In this document: in pieces, positions 34,560 through 45,914 of the stretch
Position numbering within the stretch: position 1 is the stretch's first letter
Layout: each line of letters opens with the position of its first letter
Assembly: GCA_009760855.2 (NCBI GenBank)
Contig: WPIO01000115.1
Span: forward strand, 788,501 to 852,500
Direction of reading: 5' to 3'
Origin: Cristatella mucedo
Taxonomy: Eukaryota > Bryozoa > Phylactolaemata > Cristatellidae
DNA length: 64,000 bases
Position numbers and translations under genes: made by a program
Notes under the pieces: generated by a model
What the model saw: the letters and a program-made list of their open reading frames with translations, nothing else
Databases searched by the model: none
What the model was told of the DNA's origin: nothing

Positions 34560-35765
34560 TGTCAGCAGCCCTTGATGCCCTATAAAGAATTTTCAAGTAT
34601 AGATCAGATCGTGGAAAAAAGCAGGGAGGCATTATTTTTAACTTTGGAACCTTAGAGAGGATTATTTGGTCACAGAGATCGTGCTTCTACCAAAGACCTT
34701 GTCTAGTATATATAAAACATTGTTGAATCACAGATGCACAATCCAAGCACGCTGATGTCGACGATTAACCATTTTCTTAGTCAGGCCAGTAATCAAGAAA
34801 GCAAGACCAGACCAAAAGAACTTAAGCATGTACCGCCCAGTCTCTCTTCTAACGTTATTATAAAAGACAGTCCAACGAGCCATGGCAGACTGGCTAAACT
34901 TGTGCATTGAAACTTCAAACCTTGCTACGGAGTTACCCTCTGGTTTTAGAGATAATCACTCCACAGACTTAGCATTGCTTCGTGTGTGTAACTTTGGAAT
35001 GCAGACTGAGGTAGAGTACGTCTGCTTGTTTAGCTTGATCTTTCGGCAAATTATGATACTATCGATCGCCAAGTCCTTCGTGAGTGCCTCTCATATCGTT
35101 TGGGAATCACTGGCACTGCATTGCAATGGTTCAGTTCATATTTTAATGGGATACTTCAGAATATTGATGCGATGGCCTAGATCATCTGCCGACCCTCTAA
35201 AATATGGGGATCTGTGCTTGGTTCAATTTTTCTCAGGGTTTATACTTCCCATCTTGCATATGTGATTGCCGAGCATAATCTAGGCTTTCACTTTTATGCA
35301 GATGACACTTACTGGTACTTTAAATTTGATCCCTCCCAACCCTCCAGCACGTCAAAATCTCTTAACTCTCTCGCTGCTAGTTTTGATGACATTCGAAAAT
35401 AGTTGGCAGCACAATATCTTTAATTGAATGATGATAAAAGCAAGTTAATAGTTTTGGGCAAACCAAGTGTCATTCAGAAATCGAAAAGGCTAAAACTCAA
35501 AATCGGCTTTGAAAAAGCATTTCTCCCGTTGAATCTGTAAGAAATATAGGTGTAATGCTCCGAAGACATATTTCGTCCTAAGACCACACGAGCTTGACTA
35601 TCTAGTCTAAATACTTTCAGTAACCAATTCTAGGTCTAAATCGGTTCACGGATCTGTGACATCCCGCCTTGACTACCATAACACACTGCTTGCTGGTCTA
35701 CTGGCCTTTTCACCCAGGCTCTTACAGCCGGTGCAGACGTCTGCAGCTAGGCTTTGAGATAGACT
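34560..35765 (+). mobile_element. LINE A7, linker and RT, 3'-truncated
   Basis: Linker (TTGAATCACAGATGCACAAT near 34720), then RT: ELKHVPPSLS region, MADWLNLCIETSNLATELPS (34882 on), a shifted segment for the first catalytic Asp (TATGATACTATCGATCGCC), then FHFYADDTYWYFKFDPSQPS (35285-35345, catalytic YADD intact) and the thumb to about 35765. Lacks the C-terminus and 3' UTR, unusual for a LINE, so later deletion or recombination is likely. Confidence 0.85.
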
Positions 35766-36029
35766 CACCGGAGATAAACCAATTAAGGATTTCGAGGCTC
35801 TGTTTAGTTAGAAGTGAACGAAGTGCTACTTTAGAACATGATGGGAAGACTAACTGCAGTCATGTTTTACGACATTCGGACATTACCAGTCGTTGTCGTG
35901 AAAGGTAAGCCAGCCATACAGATGTGATGCTGCATTGAAGTCCATATCTTAACAAACAACGGCTAGGCAATTAAATTGTATTAGACTATTTTATGCCCGT
36001 TAATGACTATGCTTACAATCTTCGCCATT
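35766..36029. other. Spacer, nothing recognised
   Basis: No supported feature. Confidence 0.4.
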
Positions 36030-36130
36030 CTTTTAGCTGGTTGACTAAGTGGTTAAGATGCTGGCCCCGACCATGATCAAGGTGAATGTATTTGACGGTC
36101 AAGATCGTGGGCCCGAGCTCCTGGCATACG
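36030..36130 (+). mobile_element. SINE2-like copy
   Basis: TGGTTGACTAAGTGGTTAAG resembles a Leu/Ser-type tRNA A box. GTGGGCCCGAGCTCCTGG stands where the B box is in SINE2 (18900s). The spacing fits a tRNA-derived head. No LINE A tail is visible. Not a functional tRNA: no closed acceptor stem. Confidence 0.45.
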
Positions 36131-37554
36131 TGATCGCTTGAATATAGATATGGTTTTATTTGATTGCTATACAAGCGAAATGTATTACATTTGCATTGTG
36201 CTATTATTTTTGTAGGCCAAACTGATGCAGCTACCACAAGGCTACTTAAGAAGATAAACTTGCTTTAAAAGCTAATCGACGGACTTTTTATTTAGATTCG
36301 CAGTGAATGTTGAGTACCATTTTGCAGATCTATGGTCAGATAAACAATCTTCTGTAGTTCTATGAGGATATTCAAAGCCCAAAAAATTTATAAGATATAT
36401 AGTTTCTCAAAGTTAGGCATTATGACCAAATGAGTTTGTAAACTGCCTGTTTGAACCTATGAAGATTATACCGAGCTTGTATGCAATCGAAACTAAGTAG
36501 CTGTTGGTATCGGCAAGTCGTCTTGGTAATAATTCGTTCGAGCAAGACGAATGAATTAGGTTAAAACTCCTTGTTTAAAGCAATGCGAATTGTGTGATTA
36601 TTTTGGTGACATCTAGTTTTCTCTTGGTCATACTAGCCTTTACTTATAATCAGACTTAATCATAAGGGAGAGACATAGGGGGAAGCACGACAAGCTAACT
36701 GACCAAGCACCATGCAAGACTGTCGCATACAGTCTCAGCCGGCTAGTTGATTTACTGTTGTGGACTGACATTATGTAAGATAGTAACTACTGCTGTAGAG
36801 TAAAGTCTACCTGCTTTTAATTAACTGACAGTCGTTGTCTTTAGTATGATTTGGCGCCGCCTCCAAGTGTCCAAATGACCGTCAGTTTACTGTGTCATCA
36901 ACATGAACCTCTTGTTACACTTTTGACCAGGAAAGTAATTTATTGTGGCAATTGTTATGGGATTATCTTCGTTTATCAATTCTTCATTTAAGTAATGGAA
37001 GATTGATTTTTAGGCCGATCTGATCCCAATCGCCCGAATACTTTGTTCAGACTATCTAATTCAAGGAGTAACCAGCATACTTCTGATTGCATCTGTCAAG
37101 AATCGATCACAAATGTCACCCTGCTTGAATGGTTATTCGCATAAATTACAGTTCGGCATGAACAATGTCTGTAAAAAAATATTGGCCTTCGATCACATTA
37201 ACTCAGCAACTATGGAGCTTAAAATAAATAATCGATTAATATCTCAAAACATAACTAAAATCGTATGCAGAAAAGCAAAAGAGTGAGGTTCTTCGAGATA
37301 TTCTTGAATTAGGGCATTTGCTAGAGGAGAGCAAAGCCCTCTTTGAGACTCACTAAACTAACTTCTCCAAAATTATTTGAAAAATATCTCTTCGATTTAT
37401 CTTTTTTCTCAGATGGCTTTGGATTCTGTATACGTAAGTGATTTGGTTAAGTCAAAGCTTAAGCAGTAGAACTTTTTTAAAATCTCCCAGTTCGATATAT
37501 TTTATTAAGTACTCAATTCGTTAAGATTTTGTGTGAGGGATTTATAAGGCTGAC
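36131..37554. other. 1.4-kb spacer, nothing recognised
   Basis: AT-rich, short frames only. Confidence 0.5.
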
Positions 37555-38445
37555 GATCAAAATGGGCTCTGCCAGCATATCTCCTGTTGAATTAGCTCAA
37601 AATCTAGGTGTCATGTTCATAAGCGACCTCTCGTTGGACGACCACATCAGCTCCACAGTCAAATCCGCCCACTTTCAGCTAGATATAATTGCTTAAATTC
37701 GCGCTTGTTTGTAAGGATACCACGACTAAGTTGGTCCATGCATTCGCGACATCCCATCTCGACTTCTGCAGCTCACTGCTTACTGGCCTGACGGCATGTG
37801 GTGTCAGGCGACTACAGCTGGTGCCAAACTCAGCAGCTAGGCTTCTCTGTCGTGAGCTTCTCAGTTTCCACATCACACCACTTCTCGCCGACCTGCACTG
37901 GCTACCAGTCAAGCAACGGATCGACTTCAAGGTTTTATCGCTCACTTTTAGGTAACTCCATTCTTTGGCTCCAGCCTATCTCTAAGATTTACTCCCACAC
38001 CAGGCCAAGCATCGCACCACCTGCTTTTCGAAATCCAAAAGACTACCAGTACAACGTACAAACCTCAAATCCTTTGGAGACAATGCATTTAGTTCGTATG
38101 CTACCAAAGCCTGGGACTTCCTCTCGAATTAGTTCGCAACATCCAGTGACTTGACCACATTTATAAAGAACTTAAAAACATTCCTAATTAGGACAGCATT
38201 TATTGGGTCTCTGTGGTTCATTTTACATGTACTTATGTGTGCCGACACGGTGGATGATGCCACTAACCACAGTTGCATGCTGACCCTGTGCATGTCACCC
38301 CTAACTATGTTGTTCATGTTGTTCGTTTATCAAGGATGATCTTAGTCACCATTTAATTGCGTTTCCCTTAGCAGCAAATGTAAAGCGCCTAGAAAGAGAA
38401 TCGGTTCACTGAGGGTTCATTATCCAGTGCATTATCGTTATTATA
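37555..38445 (+). mobile_element. LINE A8, 5'-truncated
   Basis: From the RT thumb (MGSASISPVELAQNLGVMF) through STVKSAHFQL, TSHLDFCSSLLTGL (37757-37795), LADLHWLPVKQRIDFKVLSL (37890-37945), the 3' UTR with TGCATGTCACCCCTAAC, the terminal hairpin remnant near 38380-38425 and a TTATCGTTATTAT tail. Several shifts. Confidence 0.92.
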
Positions 38446-38977
38446 TATTTCTGATTGAAAAATCGTTAAACTCAATTCGGCATAAAGCTTTTACTAACTA
38501 CGGATGCTGATAAACGTAAAAAACGTTTTACTCTGTGAAATAGACCATATGTGCGAAAAAATTCTGAAATTGTGCTCACCATAGGATTTCAGTTAGGGCT
38601 AATAGAACGTTTTGAAAACTTCACTATGAGAAGACAATTTTCTTACTTGAGTGGTCAGGCCTGTTCTGATTGTTGTACCAACATATCAAAACCAGTAAAA
38701 CTCTCGTTTAAAGGTATTCAAGATTGGGTCAAGTAAAATATTGATCATTCTAGCTTGCTTCCAAGCAGTTTGATTTATTGCCAATTAAAGAGAGATTGCA
38801 TAAAGCGGAAATATTAGTTGAATCTTTACTCATAGCACTTGCCTAAGGGCAGTATTTATATTTCAATCATATCCTTTGGTATTATTCTAACCTCTAGTTA
38901 TAAAAATTTGTGGAAAACTAAAATAGCGGAACTCGACATATTTAATACTTACAAATATATTTTAATTATTTCCTAGG
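38446..38977. other. Spacer, nothing recognised
   Basis: The 61-codon frame at 38551-38736 has no recognisable family. Confidence 0.45.
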
Positions 38978-39405
38978 TTCAGTCTCGGCTAGATAATCTC
39001 CATTGAATTGTGTCTGGGCTACCAAAAAAGCCACTGGGCCACTTCAAATTGTGATGACTATTGCTACAAGGCTATTCTACAAATTTCAGAGGTTCAACCA
39101 CGTGTCTTCTTTGCTAAAAGAGCTTTGATAATTGCCGGTTCATCGACAGATATAGTGTACAGTTCTAATGCACACCCACAAGGCCCACCTAGGCTTGCCT
39201 CCTTCGTACATAGCTAAACTGCTGCACCATTTTCAGGCTCTTCGTGTCTTCAGGTCATCTATGGACAATCAATTACCTATTCTATTCCTATGATTAAAAC
39301 CAGAGACGACTATAGCTTTTGTCTGCAGGACCTTGATTGCGGAAATAAATTCCACAATTCACCCGACTCGACAGCTACTCTCCCACTGCCGACAATATCA
39401 CAAAT
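38978..39405 (+). mobile_element. LINE B10, C-terminal fragment
   Basis: TCAGTCTCGGCTAGATAATC matches the SRLDYCN region of B6 (27908). The GLPKKATGPLQ, RFNHVSSLLKEL and LPSYIAKLLHHF regions follow, to the TGCCGACAATATCACAAATG region. Heavily shifted. Confidence 0.85.
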
Positions 39406-39411
39406 GGCTCA

Positions 39412-39560
39412 GGTCCAATCTCGATAGCAGACTTTAGAGTATTGATGTCAATGGACAAAGACTTTCCGAGTTACCTCTGAAATATGGTGTACCTCAGTGT
39501 TAGGGCTAGTTATTTTCAGGGTTTATACTCTCCCTCTTGCTGATGTGGAGCAGACATAAA
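39412..39560 (+). mobile_element. LINE A RT fragment
   Basis: AGAGTATTGATGTCAATGGA, CTGAAATATGGTGTACCTCA (KYGVPQ) and GTTTATACTCTCCCTCTTGC (VYTLPLA) in order. Directly follows a B fragment. Confidence 0.85.
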
Positions 39561-39913
39561 TAAAAAATAGCCAATGTTCTACGGAGCAGTAGACTACTAT
39601 TAATATAAATACTATGTCCTATGTGACAGATCACTAACTCAAACCTCTTCATTGGACTAAACAGAGTGTCGTCGATAAACAAATCCCACATTGGAGAAAA
39701 CCTGTAACGTCATTTTTCCAAAAAAGTTAGAAATTGATCGATTTTCAGAAAATCTATAGCCACGTTTCTAGAATATTAACGCAGATTGAAAATAACATTA
39801 CCTCTAATTTACCCCCAATAGTCGTTCTTCATACACGTTATCAAGTTAAATATACTGTCGTTCCCATTAGGTATATATCTGTTGCTAACTAGAGGTTACA
39901 TATCAACAAAGTA

Positions 39914-39975
39914 TTCGCTGATTAATCAGCCTTAATTCGGTATATAGCGGCAGAAGAGCCTTAACGGCTGGGAGT
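39914..39975 (-). mobile_element. SINE1 3' fragment
   Basis: GTATTCGCTGATTAATCAGC and GCAGAAGAGCCTTAACGGCT match the 3' half of the SINE at 24240-24290. Confidence 0.65.
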
Positions 39976-40265
39976 TAACAAGTCTGATCACACTGACCGA
40001 GGGCTCTCGCTTCGATGGCCTATGGTTTACCAAAGGCCAAAAAATAACTTGGTCCAATAAGTACAACCTTGAAAAAGCATGCAAAAGATCAGGACTGACT
40101 GTCTATCGACAGGCATACGAGAACTACAATAGTTCCTACAAATAAAACCTAGCAAAGTTCAAGCCTAGCTTCTATGAAAGCGTTTTTGAATCACAAATGC
40201 ACGATAAAGAAAATTCTGAATTTGACGGCCAAGCGTTTCCTTAACCACTCCCGTGTTAGCACCAT
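39976..40265 (+). mobile_element. LINE A linker fragment
   Basis: Reads SDHTDRGLSLRWPMVYQRPK-like in shifted frames, then ESVFESQMHDKENSEFDGQA at 40170-40235, aligning with 34720-34790 of A7. Probably the upstream part of A9, split off by the GC-rich insert that follows. Confidence 0.55.
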
Positions 40266-41400
40266 ACCTGATGATTTCTGTAACGCCAACGGGTCAGCTG
40301 AGTACGCTTAACCTGCCGCTTACCTAGCGGCGTAACCTACCGCCTAATGCGGTTCGGTGAGCGACTGTGCGCAATAAGCAGGCCGCCACGAAACGAGTGT
40401 TTTTGGCGCTGGCCTACTTATCGTTACTAAAGGGGGTCGTAAGTCAGCGGCGTGAATTGGAAAGTGAGACGGACAAATTGGGGATATTACTGAGCTTTAT
40501 TCGCAAGCGCACAAAGTCGCTGTGCGTCTAGCTCAGTTTTATCTCCACACTCCTCACACTCTCTCAACAGCACATGCACTGTAGCGGAGGGAATACGTCC
40601 CCCGCACTTAGGCTACCTAAGTTTATGGTATGAAACGACCCGCACGAGACGAGTAGCCTGAACTAGAGCCTAGACCCTGACTGGAGAACTAGGGCTCCGC
40701 TTCCACCTCAACGTCAAAAATACCATAAGCACTACGCCAAGTACTCTCGCGGAGAAGACACGTCTCCACACTTAGGCTACCTACATCCATGGTGGGAAAT
40801 GACCCAAATTGACGTAGCCCAAACCGGAGCCTAGACCTTTACCGGAGAACTAGGGCTCCGCTTCCATCTTAACGGCAGGAGTAACTTGACACTACCTCAA
40901 ACACGCTTGGGGAGGCAACGCGTCTCTACACTTAGGCTCCCTGCATTTTTAGGGAGAACGGCCCAAATAGACAAAGGAGCCCGAACCAACTGAATATCTC
41001 ACACCACACCAACTGCGTCTAGCTAGCACCGGCAAATCCCTCTGCCAAAACCACATGGGAGCGCTCACATATACAGCACAAAAGAAACACGAAATGCTAG
41101 TTTGTGCACGATACGACCGTATTCGGTGGAGTCCAACCAATCCTCCTAGGGCTGCCTCGACCTGTACCGTCAATTCCTGGCGAACAGCCAACCCTCCTCC
41201 CTGGCTTTCAGAGAAACGAGTCCGACGGCGTCGAAACTAGGAGCCGAATAAAAGACCAAGAGCAACCTTTGCTTGGCTCTTAAATGCCTCGTCTAGACAA
41301 TGGGGCAAAAGGTCAGTGGTATTGATCCTGATGCCGTCCCTAGGCCACAGGAAGTGCAATTCTATTTAGCATGAATGCCAACTAGGTTCTAGACGATTCT
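40266..41400. repeat. GC-rich segment with ~160-bp tandem repeats
   Basis: Clearly richer in G+C than the rest of the window. Three copies of a unit start at CACTTAGGCT 40605, 40769 and 40929 (periods 164 and 160), each with GGAGCCTAGACC, GGAGAACTAGGGCTCCGCTTCC and an ACGACCC/TGACCC box. The third is incomplete. Upstream, 40300-40420 has several GCGG/CCGC inverted motifs. No protein or LTR pair found. It sits between two parts of LINE A. Confidence 0.75.
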
Positions 41401-41589
41401 TTTTGGATAGAGTTATGGCCGAGATTGACAGGCCAGCCAAAGTCAATTAGAAGCTCCCGCAGGTATAGGATCCAATCTAGAGGCCGAATCTCCATCGCTG
41501 GTCTCAGAGCTTCCTCGCTTGCTCTTAAGCTCTTGCTTTCTAATCACACAGGCGTTACTCTTTGGCTCACTGCTCTTGGACAAACGAGT
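41401..41589. other. Junction between the GC-rich segment and LINE A9
   Basis: May be LINE A linker sequence but too diverged to be sure. Confidence 0.3.
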
Positions 41590-42509
41590 TCTTGCCCGCC
41601 GCCGAACTGCTCTTGTTTGCACTAAAATTGAGCTAAGGCCAGCAAGGCACTACGTCTCCATGGTGATCTGGCCGATCGCATCTCTAGCTTCTTTGTCCAG
41701 AAGATAGACAAGATCAAGGAGTCTATTCCTACGATGGTAGCATCCCACTTGGTATGTTGTCCCTCAATTCCATGCAGCACCTGCATGTTTACATTCAAGG
41801 AGGTCACTGGAGACCTCGTAATGAAGTTCATATCCTAATCAAAGAAGAAAACTAGTTTTTCGGCCCCTATTTCCAATCTCCCTCTTCGACGATGCATTGA
41901 TCTGCTGCTGCCATGAAAAACTAACATCAACATTTTATTTAATTTAGGTCATTTCCCAGCATCTTTATAAAAGGCTGAAGTAAGGCCACTACTGAAGAAA
42001 GCAATTCTAGACCAATAGAAATTGAGCAACTATAGCCCAATCTCCCTTCACCATTCCTATCAAAGACACAGGAACGAGTCGTGTTACAGGGCTTAACTCG
42101 CATATTTAGACTTCAAACGTTGCTAGTAAGTTCCTGTCTGGGTTTAGGGCTAATCACTCCACAGAGTTAGCATTCCTTCAGGTGTACAACGACCTACTTA
42201 AGACTGCCGACCTGGGCAGACTTTCTCTGCCTGTTTGGCTTGATCTTTTAGAAGCTTTTGATACTATTGATAACCAAGTCCTTCTTGGGCGCCTCTCATC
42301 TCACCTGGGAATTACTGGTACATCATTGAGATGCTATAGGTCCTATCTCAGTGGCAGACTCCAGAATATCGCTTTGGGAAAACCAAACATCGTGCCAGGT
42401 ACCTCTGGAATAAAGAGTACCTCAGGGCTCCGAGCTTAGGCTTGTTCTCTTCACAGTTTATTATCTTCCTCTTGCCGATACGATTACCTAGCATAATGTA
42501 GGGCTTCCA
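41590..42509 (+). mobile_element. LINE A9, upstream part (before copia)
   Basis: Linker (GGCCGATCGCATCTCTAGCT, FFVQKIDKIKESI-type frame at 41685-41730; ends ...TGDLVMKF), then RT: CSCRA/NYSPISLHH region, FRANHSTELAFLQVYNDLLK (42145-42200), DLLEAFDTIDNQVLLGRLSS (42240-42300, first catalytic Asp present), GITGTSLRCYRSYLSGRLQN. It breaks at GGGCTTCCAT where the copia LTR starts. Continues at 46248. Confidence 0.9.
42505..42509 (+). repeat. Copia target-site duplication, left
   Basis: TTCCA directly before the 5' LTR. The same five bases follow the 3' LTR at 46248-46252. Removing the element and one copy restores the LINE A order GGC-TTC-CAT-TCT-ATG-CAG, that is, the G-F-H-F/S-Y/M-A codons before the DD pair. 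Confidence 0.95.
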
Positions 42510-42842
42510 TGTTGGCTGAATCCGCATCACAGCCATTGTGCCCGACGATTTAACCTTGACCTACAGTGTATCACTGACTGAGTCAGGAGACCTGCTATTC
42601 TTGGAGCTGTAGACAACAGCTGATTGGCTGTACCTAGGCCAATAGACCCCTGCCAAGGCCACCTCAGTCAATAGCATTCATTCAGGGCTACTATATATTG
42701 GACCCGTTTGTTACTTGTTCTTTGTCCGTGTTTCCGTATTTGGATACGGTCCACGTTATGTTTGTTGGCTGCGATAATAAACTACCGTAATTTTCTCGAC
42801 CATTGACTGGTGAATGGCTTCACGGCAGCACAGCTTCTCACA
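42510..42842 (+). repeat. 5' LTR of the copia element
   Basis: 333 bp, TGTTGG...CTCACA. A TATATA motif at 42693-42698 and AATAAA at 42776-42781 mark promoter and poly(A) signal. By my count about 20 substitutions and no gaps against 45915-46247 (about 94% identity). Confidence 0.95.
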
Positions 42843-43547
42843 GGTTATGGGCCCAGCGTTCACTGGCGTCGTTGGTCTGGAGAAGTTTACGGGTGAAAAC
42901 TGGCAGCTGTGGAGTACTCGGGTGAAATTCTACTTCATCGCCAACGACCTGTGGGGTATCGTAAACGGCAACGACAGACGGCCCGTTAAAGTCACATCTC
43001 CTCCCGGTAAGAGCTGCAAGAAAGAGGAAGAAGATTATGTTAAGGCACAGCGAGAATTTGACTGGCGCACGGCGAAGGCTTTGTCTGTGCTTGTCATGGC
43101 GGTCTCGGATTCAGTGCTCACAAGTTCCGGTATTGTAACCACGGCAACGGTTTCGGAGGCGTGCGGAAGCTGGATGCCATATACGCTTCCAGAACGCTGA
43201 TGAGTAGGCTACTCCTACATCAGAAGCTGGCATCTATCCGCATGGCAGAAGGTGACGATGTACAAAATTATGCAAGCGAGGTTCAATCGATTGCAAATTT
43301 GCTTCAAGCCGCAGGAGACACTAATCCGGAGGAACAGATTGTCCTCTGCATGCTTAATGAGCTACCGGAGTCTTGGCAGCCGCTGATAATGGCCCTTGAA
43401 GCAAGGGACATGCACGAATTAACTCTTGAATTCGTCCAGAGCAGGCTGATGCATGAACGTCTGAGGCGGCAAAATCTGCCATCCCTTGACGAGAGCACGA
43501 GAGGGCTGGCTCTTGTGGCTTCGAATGAAACTTGGAAAGCCAGTTAG
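42814..43547 (+). pseudogene. Copia gag, frameshifted
   Basis: Frame 42814-43200 begins inside the LTR; an in-frame ATG at 42847 is the likelier start. It reads GLEKFTGENWQLWSTRVKFY, typical of copia Gag (UBN2 family). A shift near 43159 moves to frame 43161-43547: RKLDAIYASRTLMSRLLLHQ, MAEGDDVQNYASEV, ELPESWQPLIMAL. It stops at 43545-43547 before the zinc knuckle. Gag forms the virus-like particle. Broken. Confidence 0.93.
42843..42857 (+). promoter_or_regulatory. Primer-binding site for half initiator tRNA-Met
   Basis: GGTTATGGGCCCAGC directly follows the 5' LTR. It is complementary to the anticodon stem-loop of metazoan initiator tRNA-Met (GCUGGGCCCAUAACC), as in Drosophila copia, which primes from a 5'-half tRNA rather than the 3' end. 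Fifteen contiguous matches from general knowledge of that tRNA. The ATG at 42847 lies within the site. Confidence 0.9.
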
Positions 43548-44340
43548 GCCGCTTCGCCTACCACTCACGGCAAGCAGCAAGCTTTCAAGTTTTCTGGTAA
43601 GTGCCAGTATTGCTTAGTGGTGGGCCACAAGGCTTCAAAATGCTACAAGAGAAAACGTGACGAAAATGTCCAATCGGACGCTAATACAGCAGCCACGGAC
43701 TCTTTCGTTTTCACTGCCGACTCGACTACCTGCCAGCTCCCATCGCAGCTGGAATGGCTAATAGACTCTGGAGCAACTCAGCATATGTGCAACGAGCCCG
43801 AGCTCTTTACATACTGCGAGAAAATTCCTCACAGTGTAGTGGTGGGTGACGGTAAAGTACTTGAAGCGATCGGCATGGGCACGGTGCGTATTCAGCTGCA
43901 TGTAGGTACTGCATGGCGGGAGCCGAACTTCGAGATGTTTTGCTCGTACTCAAACTCGCCAAGAACCTTTTTTATTTGAGCCAATGCGTCCTAAAAGGCT
44001 ATAAGGTCGAATTTAACGGTGATCATGTGTCTTTCACCAACCCTGGGTCAACGGACGTGGCTGCTGCAGGCGTAAGACAAGGGAGACTTTTCTACCTGCT
44101 AGGTACCTATCTGAGACAGCAAACTGTCTCGGCAGCTCACGCATGCAAATCAGATGAATCTCTTCAGCTTTGGCACCAGCGGTACGGCCAAATTTCAGGT
44201 GGGAGCCTGGACTTGCTTAAAACCAAAGGCATGGTTGCCGGACTAGACTTCGAGCCTAACCACATGGACCTCAACTTCTGCCAAGCATGAGCAGAAGGAA
44301 AGCAGCATGCCAACCCCATCCTAAAGGAATATAAGGCTGT
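43548..44340 (+). pseudogene. Copia zinc knuckle, protease and integrase N-terminus
   Basis: CQYCLVVGHKASKC (43600-43641) is a CX2CX4HX4C knuckle. EWLIDSGATQHM (43751-43786) holds the protease DSG. The frame shifts near 43912 into ELRDVLLVLKLAKNLFYLSQ. Then the GAG-pre-integrase segment LWHQRYGQISGGSLDLLKTK (44169-44228). NFCQA ends at a TGA (44288-44290) replacing the second Cys of the integrase zinc motif; AEGKQHANP follows. The DDE core is deleted. Confidence 0.92.
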
Positions 44341-44396
44341 AGCTGAAAATTTTTGCGGTCAACCTATTATGGAGCTTTGTTCGGGCAATGGCGTGC

Positions 44397-45900
44397 CAGG
44401 GGATGATACTGTGTAGCACCTCAAACGACCAGCTCCGATTGAGTCTGTGCAACAAGCCCAAGCTTCGACTGAGAATGCATCTACTGCTCAACCTACGCTG
44501 CAACATGCTCCTGCCGAGTTAAAGGATGCACCTTTTTGACTGCCAACTCGTGCTAGACGGCCTTCCAGACTGTATGACGATGAATACGGGTCAGTGGCTG
44601 AGGCGCTGATCGCTTGCAGCGATAAGCCTACGACCCTGCACGATGCTCTTAGCAGCACAGAAGCACATCCGTGGACGGCTGCTATTGATGAAGAACTTGC
44701 TTCCCTACATGAGAATGATGTCTCTGAGGTCACCCAACTACCCCAGGGCAGGCAAGCAATAGGATGCAAATTTGTCTTCAAAGTGAAGCGAAATGTAGAC
44801 GTGTCAGTAAACTTTCATAAAGCTCGTTTGGTTGCTAAGGGCTTTCTTTCACTTGAGGCTGAAAATAGCCTCTAGAGGCGCGATGAATGTGGTGACATTG
44901 CATTTATTGCTCTTTACGTTGATGACCTAGTCCTCTGTGGTACTGCAATAGGTCTGTCCTTTGTCAAGCAGCGACTCTCTGAGGCGTTTTCTATGAAGGA
45001 TCTAGGAGAAGCTCACTGGATTCTCGGCATCCAGATAACCAGAGACAGAGGCTGCAAAATTGTAACTCTCAATCAAACTCGCTACATTATGGATATACTA
45101 CAATGCTACGGTATGGATACATGTAAGTCGGTATCTACTCCTGCCGATGTTGGCATCAAGCTTTCAAAAGCTATGATGCAAGATGGCGAAGAACATGCCG
45201 ACTACATGCAGCGAGTCCCCTACCGAAGCTCAGTTGGGAGCTTAATGTATCTGATGGTTGCTACGCGTCCAGATATTGTAGCTGGTGTAGGACTTGTCAG
45301 TCGTTACTCCAGCCACCCATGCTCACAGCCCTGGACGGCTGTAAAGAGAATCCTGCGCTACCTTCAAGTGACTGCCAACTGGTGCCTCAATCTTAGTGCT
45401 GACCCAGAAGAACGGTTAAGAGGCTATTGTGATGCTGACAGGGCAAATGATCCGGACACGAGATACTCTGTTACTGGCTATGTATTCAGCATTAGTCGAG
45501 GCAGTATTACCTGGTCGTCTAAGAGACAATCTACCGTCGCCTTATCAAAAACAGAGGCTAAACATATGGCACTGAGTAATGCGGTTTGTGAAGCCCTCTA
45601 GCTTTGACAACTTATTAACGAATTAGGTTTCGAACGAACGAAGCCTACTACCATATACAGTGACAATCAAGGCTGCCTAGCCATTGCTGCAAACCCGATA
45701 CATCGTGCCAGAACCAAGCACATCGACGTGCAGCACCATTTTATCAGTCACATGTACAATGATAGTATTATCAAAGCTTAATTTTGCAGGTCGGAGAAAA
45801 AAATAGAAGATTTCCTGACAAAACCTCTCGGGAAACACAAACATGCAATTTGTGCGACTGCTGTTGGACTTTGCCCAACTGCATGAATGGCAGTGGCTGC
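44397..45900 (+). pseudogene. Copia reverse transcriptase and RNase H, deleted
   Basis: 44594-44847 encodes the RT start: PWTAAIDEELASLHENDV, RQAIGCKFVFKVKRNVD, KARLVAKGF. About 130 codons with the first catalytic Asp are missing, and a TAG follows at 44873. ALYVDDLVLCG (44909-44941) keeps the catalytic YVDD (44915-44926). 44993-45601 continues: MKDLGEAHWILGIQI, VPYRSSVGSLMYLMVATRPD, GYCDADRANDPDTRYSVTGY (RNase H Asp), KTEAKHMAL (Glu). After two stops at 45599 and 45605: IYSDNQGCLAIA and ARTKHIDVQHHFI. Confidence 0.95.
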
Positions 45901-45905
45901 TCAGC

Positions 45906-45914
45906 GAGGGGAGG
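45906..45914 (+). promoter_or_regulatory. Copia polypurine tract
   Basis: GAGGGGAGG immediately before the 3' LTR, the plus-strand DNA primer site. Confidence 0.85.

Noticed and set aside
36030-36130. Functional tRNA gene
   Set aside because: A-box-like and B-box-like segments are present, but arms do not close into a cloverleaf; better explained as a decayed tRNA-derived SINE.
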